Of a DNA stretch of 64,000 bases, positions 1 through 11,274 are shown piece after piece. Source of the stretch: Pseudomonas sp. GOM7 (GTDB lineage Bacteria; Pseudomonadota; Gammaproteobacteria; Pseudomonadales; Pseudomonadaceae); assembly GCF_026723825.1 (NCBI RefSeq), contig NZ_CP113519.1, forward strand, positions 2,666,001 to 2,730,000, given 5' to 3'. Position 1 is the stretch's first letter, and each line of letters begins with the position of its first letter. The position numbers and the translations under genes were made by a program. The notes below the pieces were generated by a model. It saw nothing but the letters and a program-made list of their open reading frames with translations. It was not told the origin of the DNA and did not search any database.

Positions 1-50
1 CGCACCACCGCCTGCAATGTCTCGTGCCGAGTACTGCAGGTGGTGGCGCA
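1..50. repeat. Imperfect inverted repeat downstream of cadR
   Basis: Arms 1-16 and 35-50 pair at 13 of 16 positions around an 18-nt centre. It lies just past the cadR stop codon on the minus strand and could end cadR transcription, but there is no clear T-run. It is cut by the window edge, so a larger element cannot be excluded. Confidence 0.4.
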
Positions 51-54
51 TTGT

Positions 55-507
55 TTAGTGGCGATGGCTTTTCCCAACGTGGGTATGGCCATCATCTGGA
101 AGTGCACTGACTCCGCCGGTGGTATTCAGGCGCTGGAGAATTCCACACTCGTCTACACCCCGCTCAGAGGCGCAACGGTGTCGTAACTCAACCAGCTGTT
201 GTTGCAGTGCCAGGAGGCTGGTCACTCGCGCTTGCACATGCTCGATGTGCTCATCCACTAAGCTATTCACACCCTCACAGTTCCCCTCTGGCCGATCCAT
301 CAGCGCCAACAAGCTTCTGATCTCGTCCAGGGTCATGTCCAGTGTTCGGCAATTACGAATAAACGTAAGCCTCTCAAGATGCTCACTGCTGTAAAGACGA
401 TAATTGCCCTCGCTGCGAGCCGGTGTCGGCAACAGCCCTTCACGCTCGTAATAGCGAACCGTTTCAACCTGGCAATCGGCAAGCTTGGCCAGCTCTCCAA
501 TTTTCAT
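55..507 (-). CDS. cadR: CadR, MerR-family Cd/Zn/Pb-responsive regulator
   Basis: This is a 150-residue MerR-family activator that bends the over-long spacer of the cadA promoter when it binds divalent metal. The N-terminus (MKIGELAKLADCQVETVRYY) is the family winged-helix signature, followed by the dimerisation helix. Cysteines near residues 77, 112 and 119 fit the Cd site. The His-rich tail (HTHVGKSHRH) is typical of Pseudomonas CadR and separates it from ZntR or MerR. It is divergent from cadA and shares its 82-bp intergenic region. The ATG at 505-507 gives the full-length family start. Identity is strongly supported by motif and position. Confidence 0.93.
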   Translation of the reverse strand: MKIGELAKLADCQVETVRYYEREGLLPTPARSEGNYRLYSSEHLERLTFIRNCRTLDMTLDEIRSLLALMDRPEGNCEGVNSLVDEHIEHVQARVTSLLALQQQLVELRHRCASERGVDECGILQRLNTTGGVSALPDDGHTHVGKSHRH

Positions 508-529
508 GAAATACCCCTTCTACAAACTC

Positions 530-560
530 TTGACCCTGTAGTGGCTTCAGGGTGTTCACT
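530..560 (+). promoter_or_regulatory. cadA promoter with CadR operator
   Basis: A -35-like TTGACC (530-535) and a weak -10 (about 555-560) are separated by 19 bp, the over-long spacer of MerR-regulated promoters. The spacer carries the dyad ACCCTGTAG/TTCAGGGTGT (533-555), close to the CadR box as I remember it from P. putida. The dyad lies between cadR and cadA. Confidence 0.8.
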
Positions 561-589
561 CTACAGCACTGACCAATAAGGATACCCCC

Positions 590-3025
590 ATGGCTGGTTG
601 CTGCAGTGATGAACAAAAACCTGAAGCGGTTTCAAAGGATGTCTGCTGTGACCCCAGCGGCGCGTTTAAGTGCTCGGCCACGGCAACTACAACGGTAAAT
701 GCCATGGTTCGCTCCAGGCTCAGCAGTTTCCGTATTGAACAAATGGACTGCCCCACCGAACAGACGCTGATTCAAGACAAACTGAGCAAGCTGGCTGGCA
801 TAGACAAGCTCGATTTCAATCTGATCAATCGCGTTCTTGGGGTATGGCACAGCTTGCCGTCGACCGCTCTTATTGAAGCGGCGATCTCATCCCTAGGTAT
901 GCAAGCAGAACCGCTCTCTGCTGAGGGGCAAGCCCGCATCACAATCGAACAGATGGACTGCCCAACGGAAGAAAAGCTGATCCGCGACAAGCTCTCCTCC
1001 CTGACCGGCATCAGCGCGCTGGAGTTCAACTTGCTTCAGCGCGTATTGACGTTTAGCCACACAGCAGAAGCATTGCCAGCAGCCCTGGCAGCGATTCGCG
1101 ACCTTGGTTTCACGCCAGTGGTTGAGGGTGCAGCAACAGTAAACGATGAAGCGCAAGCAGCGCCGCGCAAGAAGGCTTGGTGGCCTTTGGCGCTATCCGG
1201 TGTGGCTGCCGTATCGGCTGAAGTGCTGCACTTCGCCGAGCTTGCACCTGAGTGGGTTGTGGCCGGTGTGGCGCTGCTCGCCATTCTGCTGTGCGGCCTG
1301 ACGACCTATAAAAAGGGTTGGATTGCGCTGAAGAACCGCAACCTGAACATCAATGCACTGATGAGTATTGCGGTTACCGGTGCGGTGCTGATTGGGCAAT
1401 GGCCGGAAGCCGCCATGGTCATGTTCCTCTTTTCTGTGGCCGAGCTGATCGAGGCAAAATCGCTGGGTCGGGCTCGTAATGCCATCCGCGGCCTGATGGA
1501 TCTGACCCCAGAGCGCGCCACGGTGCAGCAAGCAGACGGCTCATGGCTTGAAGTTGAGGTTAAAACCATAGCCTTAAGTGCATTGGTCAGGGTTCGGCCT
1601 GGCGAGCGAATCGGCCTCGATGGCGAGGTGACTTCCGGCAACTCCACCATCAACCAAGCGCCGATCACGGGGGAAAGCCTGCCCGTAGAGAAAACCGTCG
1701 GAGACCCGGTTTTTGCTGGCACCATCAATCAAGCAGGCTCGCTGGAATACCGCGTCGTGGCAGCCGCTGCCAACACTACGCTGGCACGCATCATTCACGC
1801 GGTCGAAGAGGCACAGGGTTCACGTGCTCCGACCCAGCGCTTTGTCGACCAATTCGCCAAGGTATACACCCCTGTCGTATTCCTATTCGCCCTGGCTATC
1901 GCCATTGTGCCGCCACTCTTCATGGCCGAACCCTGGTACGACTGGATCTATCGTGCCTTGGTACTGCTGGTGGTCGCTTGCCCTTGCGCCTTGGTTATTT
2001 CAACGCCCGTCACCATTGTCAGTGGCCTGGCTGCGGCTGCGCGCAAAGGCATTCTGATCAAAGGCGGTGTCTACCTTGAAACCGGCGGCAAGCTTGGCTT
2101 CCTGGCACTCGACAAGACCGGCACTATTACTCACGGCAAGCCGGTGCAGACCGATTACATGCCGCTGGTTGATCAGGACTCAGAAGTCTACCGCACACAT
2201 GCCGCCAGCCTCGCCAGTCGGTCTGACCATCCGGTATCGCAAGCGATAGCCAAGCATGCCAGTAAGAATGGGCTGGCGTTTACCGCCGTTGAAGGATTCG
2301 AAGCCCTACTGGGTCGAGGTGTTCGAGGCACCATCGAAGGCATAGATTTCCACCTGGGTAACCACCGCCTGGTGGAAGAGCTTGGCCTCTGCTCACCCGA
2401 GCTGGAAGCGACGCTGGAGCGTCTCGAACGCCAAGGTAAAACAGTGGTGGTGCTGTGCAATCCGCAGCGTGCCATTGCCCTGTTCGCCGTTGCCGATACC
2501 GTCAAGGGCTCCAGCCGCCAGGCAATTGAGGAGCTTCATGCGCTTGGCGTGAAGACCACAATGCTGACCGGCGATAACCCGCACACCGCAGATGCGATTG
2601 CACAGCAGGTAGGCATCGACGAGGCACGCGGCAACCTACTGCCAGTCGACAAATTGCAGGCCATTGAAGCATTGCAGGCGCGCGGCTACGTTGTAGGGAT
2701 GGTCGGCGATGGCATCAACGATGCGCCGGCGCTGGCGAAGTCTGAAATCGGTTTCGCCATGGCCGCCGCCGGCACGGACACGGCCATCGAAACTGCGGAT
2801 GTGGCCTTGATGGATGACGACCTGCGCAAGATCCCGGCCTTCATCCGCCTGTCTCAACAGACCGCCGTCATCCTCAAGCAGAACATCGTGCTGGCGTTAG
2901 GGATCAAGGCCCTGTTTCTCGCCATTACCCTAACGGGGCAGGCGACGATGTGGATGGCCGTCTTTGCCGACATGGGCGTCAGCCTGCTGGTGGTGTTCAA
3001 CGGCCTGCGCCTGCTTAAAAAGTAG
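590..3025 (+). CDS. cadA: P1B-type Cd/Zn/Pb-exporting ATPase
   Basis: This 811-residue inner-membrane pump exports Zn2+/Cd2+/Pb2+ using ATP. The N-terminus is Cys-rich (CC at 4-5 and 19-20). Two HMA-like domains (about 47-110 and 117-178) each carry MDCPTE in place of the usual GMxCxxC. The membrane CPC motif is at 464-466, the phosphorylation motif DKTGT at 508-512, and the hinge [12 protein letters not shown] follows. Length fits CadA/ZntA. It is divergent from cadR and preceded by the CadR operator, so it should be metal-induced. The odd feature is the duplicated HMA domain with one Cys of the CxxC pair replaced. Specificity for Zn/Cd over Cu rests on the regulator and overall family resemblance. 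Confidence 0.93.
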   Translation: MAGCCSDEQKPEAVSKDVCCDPSGAFKCSATATTTVNAMVRSRLSSFRIEQMDCPTEQTLIQDKLSKLAGIDKLDFNLINRVLGVWHSLPSTALIEAAISSLGMQAEPLSAEGQARITIEQMDCPTEEKLIRDKLSSLTGISALEFNLLQRVLTFSHTAEALPAALAAIRDLGFTPVVEGAATVNDEAQAAPRKKAWWPLALSGVAAVSAEVLHFAELAPEWVVAGVALLAILLCGLTTYKKGWIALKNRNLNINALMSIAVTGAVLIGQWPEAAMVMFLFSVAELIEAKSLGRARNAIRGLMDLTPERATVQQADGSWLEVEVKTIALSALVRVRPGERIGLDGEVTSGNSTINQAPITGESLPVEKTVGDPVFAGTINQAGSLEYRVVAAAANTTLARIIHAVEEAQGSRAPTQRFVDQFAKVYTPVVFLFALAIAIVPPLFMAEPWYDWIYRALVLLVVACPCALVISTPVTIVSGLAAAARKGILIKGGVYLETGGKLGFLALDKTGTITHGKPVQTDYMPLVDQDSEVYRTHAASLASRSDHPVSQAIAKHASKNGLAFTAVEGFEALLGRGVRGTIEGIDFHLGNHRLVEELGLCSPELEATLERLERQGKTVVVLCNPQRAIALFAVADTVKGSSRQAIEELHALGVKTTMLTGDNPHTADAIAQQVGIDEARGNLLPVDKLQAIEALQARGYVVGMVGDGINDAPALAKSEIGFAMAAAGTDTAIETADVALMDDDLRKIPAFIRLSQQTAVILKQNIVLALGIKALFLAITLTGQATMWMAVFADMGVSLLVVFNGLRLLKK

Positions 3026-3041
3026 GATCGGAGGATTGAAG

Positions 3042-3386
3042 ATGAAAGCAGCATTGCAACTCGCAATTGAACAAGCCTTTCAGCAGGCCCGGCAGGCCAT
3101 GCAGGAACAGCGCAGCGCAGATGCCTTTCAATGGTTAGAGCGCGCGCACATCCTGACCCAACGCCAACCCGTGCTGCATGCTGGGTCACACTGACTGATG
3201 CTTGTGCTCGGCTGGCAGACCGGCGATTACCGCGAGGTCGCGGGGCAACTACCACGTATTTTCGCGGCCCTGCTGTTCTCCAAAATCTGGGTGCCTATCG
3301 GCAATACAGGCCGCTCCAGGGTCAGTGCTTTCAAGCCCATGCCGGTTCCCGAAGAACCACAGACCTTGCTTGCCGATGACAAGTAA
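3042..3386 (+). pseudogene. DUF3703 gene interrupted by an in-frame TGA
   Basis: Reading from ATG 3042 gives 50 residues ending HAGSH, then TGA at 3192-3194. The same frame continues with LMLVLGWQTGDYREV to a stop at 3384-3386. Both halves resemble DUF3703 proteins (about 110 aa), which often follow cadA, and the family normally has Trp at the stop position (HWLML). A TGG-to-TGA change explains it without any frameshift. The gene begins 16 bp after cadA and was probably its operon partner. It could also be a sequencing error. No selenocysteine insertion is expected for this family. Confidence 0.75.
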
Positions 3387-3412
3387 ACTCAATCCGGTCG
3401 GTGATTGCGCCC

Positions 3413-3889
3413 ATGCAAATTGATATCTCTACCCAGCTGCCATGCTCACTGGCAGAGGTGATCGCCCAGGTGCGCACGCCACGTCTGCTGCATCAGGTTG
3501 CATCACCGTTGCTGAGTTTCAGCCCGCTGACTCCCGTTGAGTTTCCTGGCACCTGGAACGAGGGCACTTACTGGGTCAAGCTGAAGTTATTCGGCGTACT
3601 TCCCATTGGCCGTCAGGCGATTGTGATTACATACCCGCAGACGGAAAATGCTCAGATTTTCATGCTAAGAGACAACGGCTACAGCCCGCTGATCAGCAAG
3701 TGGGATCACCTCATTACGGCACAAGAGGTCAACGGCGGAACGCTTTACCGAGATAGCGTGACCATCAAGGCGGGCGTCCTCACTCCGTTCGTCTGGCTAT
3801 TTGCGCGCCTGTTCTACGCCCACCGTCAGCGCCGCTGGGCAACCTTGGCGGCAAATGGCTTTAACTACGGAAACTCTCAGCCGCTGTAG
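3413..3889 (+). CDS. Hypothetical protein, possibly SRPBCC-like
   Basis: About 158 residues from ATG 3413 (an in-frame GTG at 3401 is the alternative). There is no signal peptide or obvious membrane span, and alternating beta-rich segments follow an N-terminal MQIDISTQLPCSLAEVI. This pattern (short strand, then helix, 'polyketide-cyclase/START-like') suggests an SRPBCC fold, but no catalytic motif is visible. It lies 26 bp past the DUF3703 pseudogene on the same strand, so it was probably part of the cadA operon. Function unknown. Confidence 0.6.
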   Translation: MQIDISTQLPCSLAEVIAQVRTPRLLHQVASPLLSFSPLTPVEFPGTWNEGTYWVKLKLFGVLPIGRQAIVITYPQTENAQIFMLRDNGYSPLISKWDHLITAQEVNGGTLYRDSVTIKAGVLTPFVWLFARLFYAHRQRRWATLAANGFNYGNSQPL

Positions 3890-4335
3890 TAATCGCACCT
3901 TGCTAGGTTCTTGGTCGCATCAACCAACTCTTCGTCTGGTAAGCGCTGAGCCCATGGCTATTCACACCCATGCGGTCACAGTTTCATGCACCATTACTGC
4001 CATGAGCTGGAATATACGCAGTGCGCCTGCCAGCTCCAGCTCGTCAGCGAAATGCTGGCTTACACGGCGGGAGTGAGCAGCATGCCCGAATCACGCAAGG
4101 TGATTCGGGTGGACGCTTACGAGCATCCAAACAAGATCAACCGGCGTCACCCCCAGCCGGCTTGTCACATCAGCCCGGCGCTATCGATCTATCTGAGTGC
4201 ACCGTCCTATGAGCTGGCAGTCATGAACATTCGGCCTGATCAAGGCTGGAGCTCTCTCGACCTACCCGTCGGATTCTATTGAAAATCTGAATTCAAATGT
4301 CGCTTTAAGACAACTTTCATTGCCGCCTTGTGAAG
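3890..4335. other. Intergenic stretch without a supported gene
   Basis: About 450 bp between the hypothetical gene and the porin promoter. A short open frame (about 3986-4282) has no recognisable family and no convincing ribosome-binding site, and may be a decayed gene. A perfect 10-bp hairpin lies inside it at 4085-4109. Confidence 0.4.
4085..4109. repeat. Perfect 10-bp hairpin
   Basis: CCCGAATCAC (4085-4094) pairs perfectly with GTGATTCGGG (4100-4109) around a 5-nt GCAAG loop. No T-run follows, so it is not a standard terminator. It may be an RNA stability element or the trace of an old insertion. Confidence 0.6.
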
Positions 4336-4351
4336 ATTACAGAATTGTAAT
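4336..4351 (+). promoter_or_regulatory. CopR/CzcR-type box upstream of first porin
   Basis: ATTACAGAATTGTAAT is a perfect 6-4-6 dyad about 145 bp upstream of the porin start. It is the cleanest of eleven copies in this island. CopR/CzcR binding is inferred from the resemblance to CTGACA-N5-GTAAT, the CopR site I recall from P. aeruginosa. Confidence 0.65.
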
Positions 4352-4494
4352 TTTCCAATCATCTTCAAGTTATCTTCAGCTTGCAAGGATAGGGCTCAGC
4401 TCCCCAAAGGCGCAGAGCGCTTGAGGGTGCAATACCTATAAGAACGCCATGGCGAAAACTAGACTAATAACTGCCAATTATAAAGGAGCAATAA

Positions 4495-5820
4495 ATGCTT
4501 AATAAAACCAAACTATCCCTTGCAGTATTTTCGGCGATTGTCAGTGCAGCTCCGCTCATGGCGGCCGCAGAAGAGCAAGCCGAAGGTTTTGTAGAAGGTA
4601 GCAGTTTCAATATTCTCAACCGTAACTTCTACATGAATCGTGACTTTCGTAAAGGTCAGTCGAGCAACACTGACAATGGTTATACTGAAGCTTGGGCACA
4701 CGGGATCATTGGCCAGTTCGAGTCGGGCTTTACCCAAGGTACCGTAGGCTTTGGTATTGATGCCTTCGCCATGCTCGGCCTTAAACTGGATACCGGGGAT
4801 GGTCGATATGGCCCAGGTGGTACTGTTAATCTGCTGCCGGTAAATAGTGATGGTGAAGCCGAAGATAACTACTCCAAAGTGGGTGGTGCAGTAAAAGCCC
4901 GGCTATTCGACACCGTTGTCAAAGTGGGTGATGTGTTCCCCATGACGCCGGTGGTTCACTACGGTGACTCCCGCCTGCTACCGGAAAGCTTTCGCGGCGT
5001 TACGGTTGAGAACACAAGCTTTGATGGTTTGACCCTTCAGGGTGGCCGCCTGCATGCCATGAGCCAGCCGCAGGTCAGCACCATGCGTGATGAGTTCGCA
5101 ACCTTCTATGCGGGCTCTGTCGCGTCTCCATGGGTTGCCTATTTCGGCGGTGACTATTCGCTAAATGACAACCTGAGCTTTAGTCTCTATAGCAGCCAAC
5201 TCAAGGATGCTTGGAAGCAGCACTATGCCGGTACGTCCTTCACCTACCCGCTGACCGACAGTGTTTCCTTGTTCGGTGGCTTGAACTACTACAAAGCTGT
5301 TGATGACGGCCAGCAGCTGTTGGGTGAGTTCGATAACGACATTTACAGCGGCAAAGTGGGTGTGCAGTTCGGTGCACACAGCGTTGCCCTGTCGCACCAG
5401 CGCAACAACGGCGACGATGATTTCGACTACCTGCGCCAGTCTGATTCCATCTTCCTCGACAACTCTATTCAGTACAGCGACTTCAACTCGCCGAAAGAGA
5501 AGTCCTGGATGCTGCGCTACGACCTAGATATGGCCAGCTATGGCGTTCCTGGACTGACCTTCATGACGCGCTATGCGCTGGGTACAGATGCGGACTATTC
5601 CGACGCCAACAGTGTGTATATGCGTCGTGATGCCGATGGCAACCCGCTGACTGACCAGAAGCGCTGGGAACGCAACATCGAAGCCAAGTACGTCGTCCAA
5701 ACGGGCTCACTGAAAGAGATGTCCTTCCGTGTTCGCCAGATGACTACCCGCGCAACGGATTACGAGTCGGATCTGGACGAGGTTCGTCTGATCGTCGAGT
5801 ACCCACTGAGCGTGCTCTAA
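4495..5820 (+). CDS. OprD-family outer-membrane porin
   Basis: This 441-residue porin has a signal peptide (MLNKTKLSLAVFSAIVSAAPLMAAAEE). Mature OprD features follow: an N-terminal region with LNRNFYMNRDFRKG, many amphipathic beta strands, the penultimate-strand region, and a C-terminal strand ending YPLSVL. OprD channels take up basic amino acids or small carboxylates, and the substrate cannot be read from sequence. It is a clear paralogue of the porin at 21773-23098 (shared stretches such as DDDFDYLRQSDSI). A CopR/CzcR-type dyad lies upstream, suggesting metal-responsive expression. RBS AAAGGAG sits about 7 nt before ATG 4495. Confidence 0.9.
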   Translation: MLNKTKLSLAVFSAIVSAAPLMAAAEEQAEGFVEGSSFNILNRNFYMNRDFRKGQSSNTDNGYTEAWAHGIIGQFESGFTQGTVGFGIDAFAMLGLKLDTGDGRYGPGGTVNLLPVNSDGEAEDNYSKVGGAVKARLFDTVVKVGDVFPMTPVVHYGDSRLLPESFRGVTVENTSFDGLTLQGGRLHAMSQPQVSTMRDEFATFYAGSVASPWVAYFGGDYSLNDNLSFSLYSSQLKDAWKQHYAGTSFTYPLTDSVSLFGGLNYYKAVDDGQQLLGEFDNDIYSGKVGVQFGAHSVALSHQRNNGDDDFDYLRQSDSIFLDNSIQYSDFNSPKEKSWMLRYDLDMASYGVPGLTFMTRYALGTDADYSDANSVYMRRDADGNPLTDQKRWERNIEAKYVVQTGSLKEMSFRVRQMTTRATDYESDLDEVRLIVEYPLSVL

Positions 5821-5887
5821 AAATGGATGGGCGGGCGGGCTCTAAAAGCACTGCCCGCTCATGCATAACAAGATAGGCAGTTATTAG

Positions 5888-5903
5888 ATTTCAAGAATGT
5901 AAT
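5888..5903 (+). promoter_or_regulatory. CopR/CzcR-type box upstream of small PtrA-like gene
   Basis: ATTTCAAGAATGTAAT matches the 16-bp dyad with one mismatch in the left half. It lies 110 bp upstream of the ATG at 6013. Confidence 0.55.
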
Positions 5904-6012
5904 GTTGGGCTCACGCTGCTGTTAGCTTCACCTCCGTAAAATTCACTCGAACTTGCAGAACTTGTCCATGAACCTCGACAAGCTAATAATTGAATTTTAC
6001 GAGGCCTGCCTT

Positions 6013-6246
6013 ATGAAGATGTTGAAAGCCCTAGTTATTGGATCAGTACTTCTTGTCGGCTCCACACAGTCTTATGCAGAAGATGGCTATGATCGCTCAA
6101 TGAAAGCTCAGGCAAAATTTCGAGCAGATCAAAAACGAATTCACGGAACTGAGCCTGCTGCCAAACCGGCGGACGAACTAAAGGTTAAGACCAGCAACCA
6201 AGATCGGACCAATACCGATCTTAAAAAAGAAACCAACGCTGACTAA
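6013..6246 (+). CDS. Small exported PtrA-like protein
   Basis: This 77-residue protein has a signal peptide (MKMLKALVIGSVLLVGSTQSYA) and then EDGYDRSMKAQAKFRADQKR, which resembles the start of mature PtrA-family proteins (AEGGADRxxxRMxQ) elsewhere in this window. The rest is hydrophilic and Lys-rich. ATG 6013 is chosen over upstream starts because GAGG at 6001-6004 is well placed and the signal peptide begins there. It is likely periplasmic and metal-induced, given the box upstream. Biochemical role unknown. Confidence 0.7.
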   Translation: MKMLKALVIGSVLLVGSTQSYAEDGYDRSMKAQAKFRADQKRIHGTEPAAKPADELKVKTSNQDRTNTDLKKETNAD

Positions 6247-6313
6247 CCGCTCACTTCCGAACGATGTTCACCTCTAGAAGCTCCCGAGCTCCTTTGGAAA
6301 GAGGTGTACCCTA

Positions 6314-6337
6314 AGCGCCCTTCGGGGCGCTTTTTTT
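6314..6337 (+). terminator. Rho-independent terminator
   Basis: AGCGCCC/GGGCGCT stem with a TTCG tetraloop, followed by seven T. It ends the small PtrA-like gene. Confidence 0.9.
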
Positions 6338-6708
6338 ATTTAATCTTTAATAATAAGAAAGATTCACTGGGAGTTTAAACCTCCAAGCTAGACAACTAAC
6401 TCTTCTCTTCCGCAAGTCATTCATATCTGCAACAAGCCATCGCTGTCAGCGTGTAGCAAGAAGGGCAAAATGATACCGGTGAAGGCCTTTAGATTGATCT
6501 GCCTGATATCTGCAAAGGCACTCGGCTATCACCCCGATGCTAGAACACGGTGTCATTTGAATACCGCGCCCTTGCACCGTCAGCAGATACCCACTCAATA
6601 GCCAGACGCCGTGCCCATCTCAATCTTTCATGATTCAAGCCATCCAAGAGGATCGCCACGCTTTTCGCTTCCTCATGTAAGCTGACGTTTTTCATCCTTG
6701 AGGATGCT
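6338..6708. other. Intergenic, nothing recognised
   Basis: About 370 bp with no ORF of coding character, no metal-regulator dyad and no obvious RNA fold. It carries the promoter region of the transporter at 6709, but no clear -35/-10 can be assigned. Confidence 0.4.
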
Positions 6709-7677
6709 ATGAGTAGGGATGCACTTGAACAAAACCAGATACCGATCTATTTCGTCGCGGTCATTGCAGCGGCAATCGGTGGGTTAATAGCTACTGCAGC
6801 GGCGCAGAGCCTGAACGCATTAGTGACCCCGACTATCGCCGTGCTGATGTACGCGATGTTTCTGCAAATTCCCTTTCTTGATCTCCGCAAAAGTCTTAGC
6901 AACAAACGCTTCATGTCAGCCTTGCTTATCGCCAATTTCGTACTGATTCCACTGCTGGTATGGGCACTCACCAGAGGGCTCGCAGAACACCCGGCAATCC
7001 TAATAGGCGCTCTTCTAGTTTTGCTCACCCCGTGTATCGACTACGTGGTGGTCTTTACTCACATTGGCAAAGGCGACTCGCGTGCGATTCTTGCAGCAAC
7101 CCCCATCCTCTTGCTGTTGCAGCTTGTGCTGTTGCCTGTGTACTTGGCTTTCATGCTAGGGGAGCAATCCCGAGTCGTTATCTCGATAGCGCCTTTCGCT
7201 GAAGCCTTTCTCGCACTGATTGTCGTGCCTTTATTGCTCGCGGTTGCTACAGCAGCCTTGGCTAAGCGCTCACGGTTCGTAGGTCGCTGGAACACCGTAT
7301 GGGCATGGATGCCAGTCCCTGCGATGGCGGCAGTTCTCATTGCGGTGGTTGGGTCGCAAATCTCGCCGGTGGTTCGTGATATCGACCAGCTTTTACCGGT
7401 GATCCCGGTGTACATCGGTTTCATGCTTTTGGCCCCCGTAGTGGGCGCACTGGCTTCAAGAGCTTATAAACTGCCCGCCTCGACGGCGAGAGCGGTTACT
7501 TTCAGTACCTCCACACGTAACTCGTTGGTGGTTCTTCCGCTGGCCCTGGCATTGCCTGAAGAAATACGGGGGCTTGCAGCCGCAGCGGTCATCACCCAGA
7601 CGCTGGTTGAGTTGGTGGGTGAGCTTGTCTACATCCGGGCAGTTCCGATTCTTATTTGGCGTAAAAAAAGCCGCTGA
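6709..7677 (+). CDS. BASS/ACR3-type membrane transporter (arsenic resistance-like)
   Basis: This 322-residue protein has about ten hydrophobic segments. It resembles the bile acid:Na+ symporter/ACR3 superfamily, including a TPCIDYVVVFTHIGKGD segment in the middle and a late STSTRNSLVVLPLALALP segment typical of the second broken helix. Short SBF-type members are often annotated as arsenic resistance proteins. Substrate is unproven, and no arsR, arsC or arsH is near. It stands alone between two strong terminators, with no metal-regulator dyad upstream. Confidence 0.75.
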   Translation: MSRDALEQNQIPIYFVAVIAAAIGGLIATAAAQSLNALVTPTIAVLMYAMFLQIPFLDLRKSLSNKRFMSALLIANFVLIPLLVWALTRGLAEHPAILIGALLVLLTPCIDYVVVFTHIGKGDSRAILAATPILLLLQLVLLPVYLAFMLGEQSRVVISIAPFAEAFLALIVVPLLLAVATAALAKRSRFVGRWNTVWAWMPVPAMAAVLIAVVGSQISPVVRDIDQLLPVIPVYIGFMLLAPVVGALASRAYKLPASTARAVTFSTSTRNSLVVLPLALALPEEIRGLAAAAVITQTLVELVGELVYIRAVPILIWRKKSR

Positions 7678-7729
7678 GGACGTCACAGGCACAGTCACCG
7701 CCCACATTGAGCGGTATTTACGGTAAGCA

Positions 7730-7757
7730 AAAAGCCCCGCTCAAGAGCGGGGCTTTT
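7730..7757. terminator. Bidirectional terminator between transporter and czcA
   Basis: A perfect 13-bp stem (7730-7742 with 7745-7757) has a 2-nt AA loop, with A-tract and T-tract on opposite arms. It works for the plus-strand transporter and the minus-strand czc operon. Confidence 0.92.
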
Positions 7758-7784
7758 CAGTTGCACACGAATAGCGCTGTGAAC

Positions 7785-11260
<3,476 letters not shown>

Positions 11261-11274
11261 AGCTCGACTCCGAA

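Noticed and set aside
1..50. Possible integron attC site
   Set aside because: It lacks the conserved GTTRRRY and RYYYAAC core boxes; only a long imperfect stem is present.
3192..3194. Possible selenocysteine TGA in the DUF3703 gene
   Set aside because: The family has Trp here, and nothing like a SECIS element or selenoprotein motif is visible; a nonsense mutation is simpler.
3986..4282. 98-codon frame as a gene
   Set aside because: No ribosome-binding site, no family pattern, and it contains the 4085-4109 hairpin; at most a decayed gene.
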